From assembly GCA_025504975.1 (NCBI GenBank), contig JANUWI010000007.1:434001-498000 (forward strand): 64,000 nucleotides of DNA, read 5' to 3'. Origin of the DNA: Plenodomus lindquistii (taxonomy: Eukaryota > Ascomycota > Dothideomycetes > Pleosporales > Leptosphaeriaceae). The translations under genes and the position numbers were made by a program. The notes under the pieces were generated by a model. The model was not told the origin of the DNA. It searched no databases and worked only from the letters and a program-made list of their open reading frames with translations. Below are positions 1-11,771 of the stretch, in pieces (the first letter of the stretch is position 1; every line of letters begins with the position of its first letter).

Positions 1-204
1 TCAGGTGCACACCATGACCCAGAACCACAGTGCAAGACGAAAAATATATTCCACGATGGATCCTGTACAATATATTCGCACGCTGTATTTCGTCTTTAAA
101 AAGCACACCGGATCCTCAAAATCTCCGAAAACCTCCAACAACTTGACCAAAACAAGTACGACTTTCCCCCCCAAGCCCAAAGTCCAAAAAACCTCGTGGC
201 AAAC

Positions 205-750
205 ATGCCTACCACAGAGGAACCACTCACTTTCCCGGTGTTTCGCGGCCCAAGATACCCCTTCAACCAACCCGACAGAGACGAAATAACAAGCTACCGC
301 CTTACCCACCGCATCCCCCTCGACGTCCCAGACGTCCCCATGACATCCCCACCGCCGTCCCCAAAGAACCCTTGTCCACCACCCACCACAGATCCGCCCA
401 TCACCTCCCTTACCCTCACCGCACCTCTCGCCCCCCAACGAAGCAAGATTAGCACATTGGCCAAATCCGTCTCCGACTCCGTCGTCAAGACACTTCGACG
501 CTGCAACATTTTCCGCTCCTGCTTCCCCCTCAACGAGCTTAGCAACCAAGAGTCCGACACAGCGAAGGTGCTGTATGCGCATTGGGCGGATGTGCCACCG
601 CCGTCGCGGCACTGGACGTATGAGGCGGCGGAACGGGCGCCGAGGGATTATACGCCAAAGTGTAGGAGGCGGTTCAAGGGAGATAAGACGGGGAAGCCGA
701 TTTGGGAGTTGGAGGCCGAGGCAGTGGCCAAAGGGAGGATGGTGGGTTAG
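205..750 (+). CDS. Small hypothetical protein, proline-rich
   Basis: I do not recognise this gene. A single open exon of 181 residues begins at the first in-frame ATG (205). The N-terminal part is unremarkable, residues about 49-65 are proline-rich, and the C-terminal third is basic and aromatic, containing HWTYEAAERAPRDYTPK, which looks like real conserved protein rather than chance translation. I see no signal peptide, membrane segment or catalytic motif. The opposite strand also stays open here, but its translation is low in quality (long Arg/Gly/Val runs), so I take the plus frame as coding. An upstream exon left of the window cannot be excluded. Confidence 0.5.
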   Translation: MPTTEEPLTFPVFRGPRYPFNQPDRDEITSYRLTHRIPLDVPDVPMTSPPPSPKNPCPPPTTDPPITSLTLTAPLAPQRSKISTLAKSVSDSVVKTLRRCNIFRSCFPLNELSNQESDTAKVLYAHWADVPPPSRHWTYEAAERAPRDYTPKCRRRFKGDKTGKPIWELEAEAVAKGRMVG

Positions 751-1329
751 GTGTGGTGTGGTGTGGTGTGAATTGGATGGACAGTCCAGTCTGGTATCTC
801 CTGGGTACTGCATGCGACGATTGGCAAGTCTGGCTGTACAGTCGTCGCCATGATAGGTTTTGCTCATCTTGCCTGGTTCGTCTGGGATGACCGGCGTTTC
901 TTCGCACTGCTGGATAGTTATTAGTTATCGTAGTAATTGTGTATTTACACACTGTACGCTGTGCTACGGTGATTACACGAATTATTCGCGTCTCGCTTGA
1001 GGGTCGCTTACATAAGTGTACTATTCAATATAGAAAAGGAATATGCGCTGTACTGTCGATAGAGTTTACGCACCCCCTAAGCGTATCGAAGACCGCCATG
1101 CGCACGTACGAGGACGCTGACAACAATCAGAATCCATTTGTCGAGCCCATGATCGCAGCCTCACTTCACGCAACACAGACGGACACCGCAATGCAACGTG
1201 GTCCCAGAAAGACGAGGACACCATAGTTCTATATCAGTATGCAATTTTCATGCTCAGGAAGATTGACCTCTTCACGATTCCTCGCCATATCTACAAAACA
1301 ATTGTCCGTGTCCCAAGTAAATTATACAC
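751..1329. other. Convergent intergenic spacer
   Basis: This lies between the 3' ends of the hypothetical gene and the GH17 gene. It begins with a short GTGTG-rich run just after the stop at 750. I see no convincing reading frame, RNA gene or repeat in the rest. Confidence 0.5.
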
Positions 1330-2356
1330 CTAGCACTGAAGGGAGAACTTGGTCTTCCTGTCAGCAGTCATGGCACCCCAGGCAGTCTCGTCAGCAGCCT
1401 TGCCGTTGTCACCAATGGAAGCTGGCTTCCATGGCTCGTCGAAAGCCTCGAAGTAGAAAGCGTTGAAACCGTAGTCGACCAGGGTGCAGAAGCCGTGCTT
1501 GTAGAAGTATTCGGCGTTGTCGAGTCCTCCCTTGGCCTCGTCGTAGTCGGTGCCGACGGCAGTGGGCCAACCAGTCTCACCGTTCCTGCGGTCATAGTCA
1601 GTCGCTGAAAAGCAAGATTGTCACGGAATGTGAAGCTTACCAGACTTCGGGTGCCTTGTCGGCGCCACCGGCGATCTTCTCAATGTGAGTGATGGCCTGG
1701 AACATGTCGTCGAGGTAAACGTTGGTGGCATTCTCCTTGCTGGCACCCTGCCAGAAAGCGAAGGCGTTGACCATGATGATGTCGGCGGTTCCAATGATAG
1801 CATCACCGGTTCCGTCGGCGAACTTGTTCCATGAGTCGGCAGTTCCGACCTTGATGCCCTTGGGAAGCTTGGACTTGACGGTGCTGATCTTGTCCTTGAG
1901 CTCCTCGCCGGTGAAGTTTCCACGGTAAAGAGTCTCAGAGCCGACAGTTACAGCGTAGATGGTGTCGGCGTATTCTTCGGCAACATCGGTAATGGCCTTG
2001 AGATCCTTGTTGAAGGACTCCTCGACGTCGGGCCAGATTCCGAGGACGACCTTGAAGCCCTTGGCCTTAGCAGCGGGAAGGGAGTTCTTGGCCATGTCGC
2101 AATCAGAGGCGGCATAGCCACGGACGATGGAGACGCCAGATCCGCTCTTGATGGCGTCGAAATCGTCAGAGTAGTCGGACCTGGCCTTGCACTCGCCGCT
2201 GGGGAGCTTGGTTCCAAGGGCGAAACTGAGGCTGGGGTTAGTATCTCACTTCCCAACCTGCGAGGACAGGGTCGATGCATACCCCATGGAGCCCTTGGCA
2301 GCAGAGACAAGAACGGGCGAGGCCGCCAAGGCAGCAGCAACAGCGGAGAAACGCAT
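1330..2356 (-). CDS. BGL2: GH17 cell-wall glucan beta-1,3-glucosidase/glucanosyltransferase (Bgl2-type)
   Basis: Three exons (2356-2283, 2225-1641, 1585-1330) give a 304-residue protein, the usual size for Bgl2. Residues 1-20 form a typical signal peptide (MRFSAVAAALAASPVLVSAA), so the enzyme should be secreted to the wall. Both GH17 catalytic glutamates are visible: the acid/base in AVTVGSE (E122) and the nucleophile in NGETGWPT (E223). Intron 1 (57 nt, branch ACTAAC) restores GSMGFALGTKLPSG. Intron 2 (55 nt) must use the second AG, which gives VWNGETGWP; the nearer AG leads to a stop. The family cleaves or transfers beta-1,3-glucan during wall remodelling. Confidence in the family is high; glucosidase versus transferase activity cannot be told from sequence. 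Confidence 0.93.
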
Positions 2357-3043
2357 ATCGATGTAGTTTAAGTGGATTAATTTGTCAAGATTCGAAACAG
2401 AGGCGCGTGTGTCGGAGGTAGATGGGCCGGGGGTGTGCGATGTGCGTGTCAAAGAGCGACTAGACAATTACAAAGAGGGTAAGAGTGCAAAAGAAGGAAT
2501 GGATGTGCGGTGGGTGCACTTGATGTTGGGTCGCGGGTGTGGAGGAGAGAAGGGTGACGGCTGGAGGTGAAGCCTGAGTCCTGGCCAAGGGGCGCCGCGC
2601 TAACGGTCTTTTGTCGAAACATCCAGGCACACCAATCACACTTCAGGGGCGCTCCATGCTCGAGCCGCTAGCAGTGGGGCGACGGAGTTCCAACACCTTG
2701 GGCATTGCATGCACGAAAATAGCACAGGCCTGCAATTGTACACCGGTGTAGAGTACAATCGCGAGCATGTTGGTACCACAGCAATGTTCGATTAGCCGGT
2801 ATGTCGCTTAGTAATACACATCAGTCAATTAAGCATATACATAAGCGACAAGTACATTCACGTGTTCATCTGAAGTGACAAATCAAGAGCCGTTGTACCA
2901 ACCAAGACATGGGTTGTGTTGACCTGTCTTGTCTTGTTCTTGAAATTCTGAAATTGGAATATATAAGAGAGGGGTATACAATGCTGATATCGCTTCAAAA
3001 CACACTGCTTTGCCATCGTCATACAACGCAATCAAATCACACC
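2357..3043. other. Upstream region of the GH17 gene
   Basis: This spacer separates the GH17 start from the end of the MFS transporter on the same strand, so it should hold the GH17 promoter and the transporter's 3' UTR. No gene, repeat or recognisable motif stands out. Confidence 0.4.
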
Positions 3044-5025
3044 TCAGCCCCGCCTGCTGGCTCCACTCGTCGCCCTTGGTCTGTTGACGAAGCTCTCTCT
3101 TGTGTTGACACGATCAATCTCGAATGGATTGTCGTAGTAGTCGTCACCATGTCTTTGCGATTTCCGACTCCTCGTGGATCGCCCTGTGCGCACCCTCTTG
3201 AGCTCATCACCCTCGGTCTCTTTTTCAGCCTTCATCTCTGCAAACGTTGGCCCGCTTTCCTCGTGTGCGTGTGTTTCAGCATCCTCCTCTTCGGCTTGGA
3301 GTGTGGCAGCGCTAGACTGGTCGTTGCCACCCTCCGCATTGGCCTCTCGTGCAGCCGCTGCATCGCGCATCTTTTGCATGAATGCAGCAGACTGAGCGGC
3401 GTATTTGCACTTTAGACGGATGGTCTCGCCATACTTGTAGAACAAGAAAGGTAATGGAACGCAGGCAACAGCGAGAAATCCTGGAATCGACGAAGCCCAG
3501 TGAATACCAAGACCATCGTACATCTGCTTCGTGAAGAGGGGGAAAGCAGCTCCGAAGCAAGAACGAATAATACCGTTGCCGGCAAGAACCGAAGCGGCGA
3601 AGATCGTGTAAGAGTCGATGAGGTAATTCATGATGGACAGAAAGGTGAGGACCATTCCAAAGCCGAAAGGAATGGCAGCAACGACGCTGGCGGCCCAAGG
3701 AAGCGAAGGCGAATTGGTCCAGGCGAACCAAAAAAGACCGATTGGCAAGGCGAGGCCACCAACGATGCACATTGGCAGACGAGCTTCAGGCGTGGTGAAT
3801 CCCTTCCCAGACGCCGCAACCTTCTTCATGTACTGCGGATTTTCGTACAAGACAACGTACAGGATAGCCAATACGACACCGATCGCGACGGCAACGAATG
3901 GTAGTCCGCTGATGCCCTCGTTCCAACCTCGGCCCTGACGGTAAACAATAGGGAAGGCGCCGAAGAGCATGTACAAAATGCCGTAGATGATGGCGTGGTA
4001 TATCGACAGCAACAGGACGATTGGTTCGGTGAAGAGAAGTACCCATGGCCGCTTAAGGCCAGTTGCAAAGGCCTCTCCAAGGCTAATCTTGCCTTGGTCG
4101 ATGTCGATTCGGGAGCGATATACCTTTCCAGACAATTTGGATAGCTTGTTCGCGCGCGCTCTGAGAAGTACTGGGGGGTATGTCTCGGGAACAAGGCATA
4201 CTACAACAACGAGCATCACACCAGACCAGATCGCCATGAGACCGTTGACCCACCTCCAGCCTTCAGTCATGCCTAGGAATCCACCGATGATGGGGCCTAG
4301 CACAGGGCCCATAAAGGGAGCGGCACTAAATAAGCTGTGATCGTTAGTAGGATGCTTGGAGACGAGTATTGGGCGAATGCTTACCTCATCGCGAGACCGC
4401 GTTCATTGGCCGAGAACATATCTGCGATAACACCGCCAGCATTCGTGAGAGGACTCGATCCAAACGCGGCGGCGAAGAACCGAAGAATCAAAAGACCGTA
4501 GATTGTCGGAGCACCTGCCACAGCGGCGTTGAAGGCCGTGAAGGCAGTGTATGTCCCGAGAAAGACAATCTGTCGACCGTATATCTCAGAGAAGGGAGCC
4601 CACAGCAATGGCCCGAGGGCGAAACCGAGAACGAATAGCGACACACCGAGGGTGACGACTTCTTGGCTGACGCTGAATTCAGCCATGATTTGCTGGATAC
4701 CTGCGATGGTTACAGACTGTACTCTGAGTCGCTTGTGCATGTATTACATACCTCCAGAGAACGCAGAGGAACCGAAGGAGACAACCAAGACTGAATTGGC
4801 GACCGCAAGTGTCATGATCCATTTCTTCGTCTTCGTAAAGGTCATGGGATTTCTTGGGTCGTTTTCTATCCATTCGACGACAAACGGATCTTCCTCGGTG
4901 CCCTCGCCATCGTATTCCCAGTTGATGATTTCGTCAGTGACCACGCCTTGGTCCCTGATCATTTGAAAATGCGAAATGCCCTGTCTCCCAGACTCGACGT
5001 CCGGGCTTTCGGCGGCTTTATCCAT
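3044..5025 (-). CDS. MFS transporter, drug:H+ antiporter-1 (DHA1) family
   Basis: Three exons (5025-4752, 4700-4385, 4334-3044) encode 626 residues. A hydrophilic N-terminus (about 70 residues, acidic, ending in the family-typical NDPRNPMTFTKTKKW) leads into a 12-helix core. The loop 2-3 motif is seen as APFSEIYGRQ (about 126-135) and the antiporter motif C as GPVLGPIIGGF (206-216). Intron 1 (51 nt) restores SSAFSGGIQQIMAEF and intron 2 (50 nt, branch CTAAC) restores LAMSLFSAAPFMGP. The C-terminal tail of about 100 residues is charged and acidic, then Arg/Ser-rich. Fungal relatives export polyamines, azoles or other small molecules at the plasma membrane; the substrate here is unknown. No biosynthetic cluster surrounds it. 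Confidence 0.92.
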
Positions 5026-6926
5026 GGTGTCGGTGTGTGTGTATCGATCTGCTTTGCGGGAGAAATGAGGATCGTCAATATGTAGCGGGGAGAAGAAATG
5101 TAGGGCAGGGCCCGAGTATTAAGAAGTACTACTAATGGGTAAACGGAGAACTACACAGGCCAAATACTCACTACGTTGGCGGGACACGCCACATATAAAG
5201 GCACGTACGCATGCGTTACGCCAGAAAAAGCTTCAGGCAAGGGGATCCATTACGCTTGGGCGAGAATGGATCCTCCTATTTCCGCTTCGACGACACTACT
5301 GCACGGGCTTCAGCTTCCGCTACCAGGGCAATGACACAATGGTCAAAAAGTGTCGAACCCTCCTCGGCCGAGTTGGCATACGCTAGACTGCTATGAGCCA
5401 TGGACAAAACTAGGTGGCGTTGGCGGACAAATCAAAACCCGTACACGTTCAAACTACCATCTAGATTTCCTCACCATCTGGGTATCCTGGTCTGGCGCCA
5501 TCCTGCGTTATCTTGGCGCAGATCGGAATCCGTGCGTCATAAGGCTCGCAAGCGTGAATGTACCCGCCAGAGAGTCCAAGTACCGAGTTACCGAGGCTTT
5601 TCCGCGAGTAGATAACGATTCTTGCGTCCACCATGAGCTTCGTAGGGGCGTAGCCTTCTCTGAGTAGAAAGTTCGACGTGGACACTGCTGGCGGGTGGCC
5701 GTCTTGGGACTTACAGAAAGTTTGCGCGTCGCCACTAACACTATGGTGTAGAAGAGGGGTCCCGAGGGTAATGTATGCTGATAAATCCTGGTCGGAGTTA
5801 TCTAGGTGGGCAGTCGGAGGGCCGTGTTGTTCGTGGCAGCTCGCACGAGTATGCTAGAGTAAGACGCAGTACGTGCTCCACTCGGTTCACGTTGGGCTGC
5901 TAGAGTAGGGTACCTTGGTGTTGCTTGCGGATTCATCTCGTGCCAACTGCTCCGGGTGTTGTTGCCTCGGGGCTCATCTGCACTTCCGATACCGATACGA
6001 ACATATGGTAAAAGCTCACGCTGATCCATCCCATGACCGCTCATATGTACTATCTTTACATGCACCAGACAACTAACTTCCTAGCCGAGCGCCAATAATG
6101 TAGAGAAATGCTCCGACAAAGCAGAGGGTATGCACAATCTCGCTGTCCGCCTCCGATTCCATCCTTCAAATCACCGACCAGCATCACCGAGTCAACGGCG
6201 CCAAGCTATGCGGCACGAAGAATTAAGCATCAAACTGACCGCGGTGCAAGCCACTTGCGGAAGAGAAACCTGGCCGACAGACGTGCCGCCGACGGGGCTC
6301 CCGAGATAGTGGATCTTGCGCATGATTCAGGTGCATTCTAGAAATCATATCGACCCGCATCTTCAGATTGCGGAAAAGATTCAACAAAATATTTCCACCT
6401 GAGCAAATGCTGATGTTGAGCTTGTGCCGAGGTACGATGGACGTTTTGCGGACGGATCTTGGCCCGCTCATGTGACACACTCGTTGTACATGCTGCATTT
6501 GCAGCCAGTCAAGTAAGTACGTGTACTTGTATTCACTCTACTCTAATGCAACGGCAAGCTTGCTGTTCCTCAGGATCGAGTGGCACTTACAGCTCACCAA
6601 ACCGACTGTGGACCGTTGCACCACATGTGATGATGCTGGTGATGCTGCGGGTAGATCTGGACACTACTTTTAGATGCAACTGTATGCTATCATGCTAGCT
6701 ATCATGCTATAGCTCAAATTTCCCATGTCCACAACGCTGATCTTGCGTTTTTTCGGGTGCGTCGTTCCGATAACGCCGGTCTAAACGCACGCCCATGTGC
6801 CTTGTCTTTGGCAATCCAAGGCGAATCATACAAACATTGCCCAATAACGTCGCTCAATCTACACAGTCCAAGGGCATGATCGTTTGCTATACCCATACTA
6901 GCCTGGAGATCCCATCCCTGAACAGT
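5026..6926. other. 1.9-kb spacer with an open frame of uncertain status
   Basis: The right side is the 3' flank of P5C dehydrogenase and the left side is the MFS promoter. On the minus strand, about 5461-5850, a frame of roughly 128 codons stays open with protein-like composition (for example NSVLGLSGGYIHACEPYDAR), but its only ATG lies well inside it. See findings. The rest shows nothing I can support. Confidence 0.35.
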
Positions 6927-8791
6927 TTACACCTCGTTGCTAGGGTACGCGACCTTTTCTGTAGGGAGGAACTCCTCCTTGACAGACCTCATATTGACGA
7001 AACGTGCGAGTAAGTTTGCGCTTCCAGCCTTGTCGTTTGTCCCACTGGCTCTTGAGCCACCGAAGGGCTGCTGTCCGACAACGGCGCCTGTGCACTTGCA
7101 GTTGATGTAGAAGTTTCCAGCAGCATCGCGGAGCTTCTCAGATGCAAATTTGATAGTCTCACGATCCTTGGCGAAGACAGCGCCAGTCAAAGCGTACTCC
7201 GATGTCTCATCGATCTGCTTGATGATCTTGGCGAAAGCGTCAGGGGCGGAGTCGTCGTAGACGTGGGCAACGAGGATGGGCCCGAACAATTCGCGAGACA
7301 AGAGCGAGTGGTTGGGATTCGAAGTCTCGTAGACTGTGGGGTGGATGTAGTAGCCCTTGCTGCTATCATGCTTACCACCAACAACGAGCTTCAGTTCCGA
7401 GTCGTTCTGAGCCTCGTCAATGACACCAGAGAGCTTCTTGAACGATGCCTCGTGGATGACAGGGCCGATGAAGTTGGAAAAGTCGGACGGCTCGCCAATC
7501 TTGAGGGCTTCGACTTCCTTGACGAGGATCTCCCTGAATTCGGGCCAAACGGACTTGGGAACGTACAGGCGGGAGCAAGCACTGCATTTTTGTCCCTGGT
7601 ACTCGAAGGCGCCGCGGACAGTTTGAATCGCGGCATTGTGAATGTCGGCGTCCCTGTGGATAAGATGGAAGTTCTTGCCTCCAGTCTCACCGACGATTCT
7701 GGGATAGCTTTGGTATTTACCCTCTGCGACACCACCGGCAATCTTTCCGTACAGAGACCTAAAAACGGCTGTGCTTCCAGTGTAGTGGAGTGCAGCAAAT
7801 TGCCTGTGGGACAGAACCTCCTGTGTCACCTCCACGGCATCACCGGGGACCCATTGGATCACATTTGGTGGCAGGCCAGCCTCGATGAGAATCTGGTATA
7901 GTAGCCAGTTAGAGGCAATAGCAGCAGGCGACGGCTTCCAGACTACGACGTTGCCCATGAGAGCTGGTGCAGCAGGGAGGTTACCGCCAATAGCCGTGAA
8001 GTTGAAGGGAGACACGGCGTAGACGAAGCCCTCTAGAGGTCGGTACTCAACGCGGTTCCATACTCCTGGGGAGTTGTGTGTGGGTTGGATTCCATATGTG
8101 TCCTCGGCATATTTGACGTTGAACCTCAAGAAGTCGCACAACTCAGCGGCCGCATCGATCTCAGCTTGCCATGCATTCTTGCCCTGACCTACCATAGTCG
8201 CAGCCATGATCTCGTATCGATACTTTGTAGACACTAGATCAGCAGCCTTCAAGAACACAGCCGCTCGCTCCGCGAACGGTAGCGCCTCCCATGCTGGCTT
8301 TGCTGCCAATGCCGAGTCAATCGCCTTTTTCACATCTGCTTGGCTTGCATTGGAGTATTTGGCGACAACGTCGGCGTGTGATGAGGGGTTGTGTTGTGTG
8401 AGGATAGCAGAATTGTTGATCTATACTGGTCAGCAACGACGCATCAACCTTTGGGACCTGAATAGGACATACGTATTCTCCTCCAACCGCGAGAGGAACC
8501 TGGACTGGGCCTTGCTTTTTCAATCTTGCGACTGCTTCTTGGAGCTTCTGTCTGTCCACAGAGCCCTTGGCATAGTGATGCTAACGAAATGTGTCAGTCA
8601 CGCATTTCCGGGGATAGCATAGAAACTTGAGAACCTACATTAGGCTCATTGTTGATCGTAGGGACTTTGAAGTTCGCGATTGATCCCGCGTATCTTCTTG
8701 ATGCTACTTGAGCACCTGCATAAGCGGCAGGGAGCGTGTTGAGCGACTTGGTGGCGGAGCGCAGCGGCTGAAGACCTTTCGAGGAAACCAT
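6927..8791 (-). CDS. PUT2: Delta-1-pyrroline-5-carboxylate dehydrogenase, mitochondrial
   Basis: Three exons (8791-8639, 8580-8473, 8420-6927) give 584 residues, close to yeast Put2. The enzyme oxidises P5C/glutamate semialdehyde to glutamate with NAD+, the second step of proline breakdown in the mitochondrial matrix. The N-terminus (MVSSKGLQPLRSATKSLNTL) is basic, hydroxylated and free of acids, as expected of a targeting peptide. ALDH landmarks include SPFNFTAIGGNL, the general-base Glu in VGETGGKN (about 332) and the catalytic Cys in GQKCSACSR (about 366). Introns of 58 and 52 nt both lie between codons and restore NNEPN-HHYAKGS and VGGEY-INNSAIL. The proline oxidase partner is not in this window. 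Confidence 0.96.
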
Positions 8792-9523
8792 TTTGAATTA
8801 TTTTGAATTGAACTGCTAATGTCCTTTGTGTGAATGGCTCTGGCCTTCGTTATGTAGCCCGACCTCTTAAGCCTGACGTGATGAGGTTGGGGAAGCAGCC
8901 GACGCAAACCGCAGTGGGGCACTGAGACGCGACCATCTTACGTTACTGAACTCCCCGCATCGGCCTTCCGAAGTACTGAGAACGCCTATGGAAGCACAAC
9001 CCGATGTCGCAGCACTTTTCGTGCGGCCAGGTACGGTCTGATGTATGGGAAAGATTTTTCACCTGGCTTACATCGGACGAGAGCTCCACCGCATGCACAC
9101 TGGTAGTGTGCATATACTCATACTACGCATGGGAGCACTAGAAAAAGATGGGGCGTCTCCAGCTCTTCAGATTGCTCCATTAAGCTTGCAGAATCGCTTG
9201 AGACATCAGTGCAATTCTACAAATGTCCGATTGGGAAACTCTGGTCACGAAAGAAAATGATCTGGTACTTAAAGGTCATCTCCCGTCATACTGTATGTTA
9301 TATCCTACGACGAAGTGCATCCAATGTTGAAATGAGTGAGTTTTCAACCACAATGCATCGATTGATTTTGGAAGATAGGAACGCAGAATTCGATGTTAGA
9401 CTAGTAACATTTGGTATCACATCTGCTGGCTACATCAACCCAGGTTGTCTTCAAGTTTAGCTGAAATGCTAGACTAAACGCCGAATCACCATACCTTTTG
9501 CAGTCATGAAACCCAACGCACAT
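8792..9523. other. Promoter side of P5C dehydrogenase
   Basis: This spacer runs between the P5C dehydrogenase start and the stop of the Nug1 gene on the same strand. I see only short chance frames and no recognisable operator or repeat. Confidence 0.4.
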
Positions 9524-11294
9524 TCACATCTCCATTGCCTCAGCCCCAACTGTGTCCTTTGCCTCGTCGCCCCAGAGACCCTCAAGCTTGAACTCCGCAG
9601 CCCACTCCTTTACAATCTCCTTCTGATCGCCTACGAGGCCACCCTTCACCGCAGGGGCGGTCTTGTTCTTGTCTGTAGCCGGGACGGCAGCGGCATCGTA
9701 CTTGGGTGGGCTAGTCCATCCGGTGATACGACCATCTCTCCAGTCATTGATGACGGTCTGTGCAGCAGCGTGAAGGTTCGGCACACCACCTCGTCCGAGA
9801 CGACCCCTCTTCCTCGCGACCTGAACAAGGAAGTCGGTCGTCTTATCACTACCAACACCGTGAAGGGGAGGCAAATCGTATACATCCATGAGCTTGGTGA
9901 AAAGCTCCTCCGACGATGAGAGCCTCTTGAGCAGAAGGTTGACAGCGGGTACTGGGTCGTCGATTTCCTTGGGTGGAACGGCATTTAAAAGAATCAAGCG
10001 GGCTTTTTGCAGTATCTTGCTCTCCTTAGACCCTTCCGTGGTGTTGGGAAAGACGATACCAGGTGAATCGATGAGCTTCAACTTGTTGTCGAGTTTCACC
10101 TCACGCAAGCTGGTCGTGACACCAGCTTCAGCACCGGTCGGGCAGCCGGCTGCTTTGCCTCCCATTCGCTGGCTCAAGGCATTGATGACTGATGACTTAC
10201 CGACATTGGGGTATCCGATAATGCCGACCTTCACAGAGCGCTTCAGCTGTCGCGATTCTGCGAATGTCTTGAGCGCTTTGAAAAGTGTTTCGGAAGTCCC
10301 CTTGATCGTAAGATCCTTGTGCTCGAAAGTCTTCGCGTTCGCGGCGGATTTTGAAGCGCGCAGAGGCAATGTCGGGAATGACCGGCGCAGGTGGACAAGC
10401 CACGCTCTCAAAACTGGAGGTGGCACTAGGTCGATCTTGTTGAGTATGAATATCAGACGTTTACTCGAGTGGTCGGCCGCCATGACAGCTTGTTCTACTT
10501 CTTTCGAGCGTGTCCCCGTAGGATCTCTGGCATCCAATACGTACAGCACAACGTCTGCGGAATCTACGACCTGCTTGTAGACCTTGTCGAATTGTTTTCT
10601 CGATGTGTCCTTGCGAATATGGGCGGCGCCTTCTTGGTCAGACTCTGCCTCGGAGTCATCGTCGTCGTCCATGGCATCTGCATCGTTGCTTTGGTCAAAC
10701 TCAGCAGCTCGTGCCTTGGCAGACGCTAACAGTGCGGCCATAGGATTGGCGCCAGAGCCGTCCTGGAGAGAGTCAGTCTGAGCATATATAATCATGTGCT
10801 GGATGTGCTCACCACTTGCATCGAGTCCTCGTCCTCGCTGTCTTCGGCGAGCAGTTCGTCACCTTCAGCGTCAAATGCCTCGAAATCTGAGTCTTCATCG
10901 TCCATAGCATCCTCTGTCACCGCGCCACCGGCTTTCTGTTGCTTCGCTAGCTCCCTCAGGCGCACCTTCTCCTCCTCCTTCTTGCGACGTTGTTCTTCGA
11001 CTTCGGCAAGGATCTTGTCCTTGTATGGGAAGAGGTTGGGAATGCCGGGGTCCTTCTTCGTCTTGGATCGCCATTCTGGGTTCTGCAACACTGTGAGCCT
11101 GTGCTGCCATGTACGCGCCACGTATGCGCCTAACCTTCTTCGCAATCTTCTTCGCCTTTCGCTGCTTCGCCGCGGAAGCCTTCTCGATTTTGTGACGCAA
11201 CCGCACCGGTTGGCGCTTCGACTTTGGCTCTATGAATAATATCAGTACATGGCGACAGCACTCAAGATCGCGTGAACCTACTCCCAATCTTCAT
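9524..11294 (-). CDS. NUG1: Nucleolar GTPase Nug1/GNL3-like, 60S ribosome assembly
   Basis: Four exons (11294-11282, 11229-11135, 11082-10813, 10762-9524) give 538 residues; yeast Nug1 has 520. The GTPase is circularly permuted, which is diagnostic: G4 NKID (about 234-237) precedes G1 GYPNVGKS (309-316) and G3 DSPG (358-361). The N-terminus is a lysine/arginine-rich nucleolar and RNA-binding region (MKIGKPKSKRQPVRLRHK), followed by a coiled-coil and an acidic stretch, as in the GNL3 N domain. The first exon is only 13 nt. All three introns are 50-52 nt. Nug1 works in nucleolar and nucleoplasmic pre-60S particles. It is divergent from the HAD phosphatase, starts 477 bp apart. Confidence 0.95.
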
Positions 11295-11771
11295 TGTGAT
11301 TTGTCGATGATGTGTGAGGTTGTTAGTTTGGCGGTCGAAATTTCGAAATTCTGGCCAAGATTTTGGCAGGGATCTGCCAGCCCAGGGCGGTGTCCCGTGG
11401 CAGATCCACTAGCCCCCGCCTACGGCAGCGCAGCGACGACAGCATGCACAGTACACGAGTACACTGCAGCGGTTAGTTTGGCAGCTGCACGGGGTGGGAC
11501 TGTAGATTTATTGGATGTTTTTCTCCTTCTACTGCTCCCGGCTACAAGTTGTCCAGTGGTGCCAGGCGGCGTCCGACCATTTGACGAATTAGCACAAGCT
11601 TGACGTATGATTGGCTGTAGAAGGTGCGTATCCGGACGGCTTACCCGTTATAGCCATGCGGTCTTTCTTCGTATACACTTTGTCCAGATTCTTTCCACCA
11701 CTCCACCACACAATTCTGAACGGAACATTGAGGGCCCTGAAGCTTCCACACCACTTCGTATACAGCATACC
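11295..11771. promoter_or_regulatory. Shared divergent promoter, Nug1 and HAD phosphatase
   Basis: These 477 bp lie head to head between the two start codons, so both promoters must sit here or overlap. No single motif decides transcription starts by eye. An open frame continues upstream of the phosphatase ATG, so its start could be moved. Confidence 0.5.

Noticed and set aside
1..867. 288-codon open frame on the minus strand reaching the window edge
   Set aside because: It is antisense to the 205-750 gene and its translation is low-complexity Arg/Gly/Val/Leu with no domain. The plus frame looks more like protein.
5340..5410. Possible tRNA (a reverse B-box match near 5351)
   Set aside because: The T stem is mostly wobble pairs, the acceptor stem does not close at the right length, and no anticodon arm is present.
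7263..7901. 212-codon plus-strand open frame
   Set aside because: It is antisense to the well-conserved core of P5C dehydrogenase and reflects that gene's codon bias.
9888..10580. 230-codon plus-strand open frame
   Set aside because: It is antisense to the Nug1 GTPase domain.
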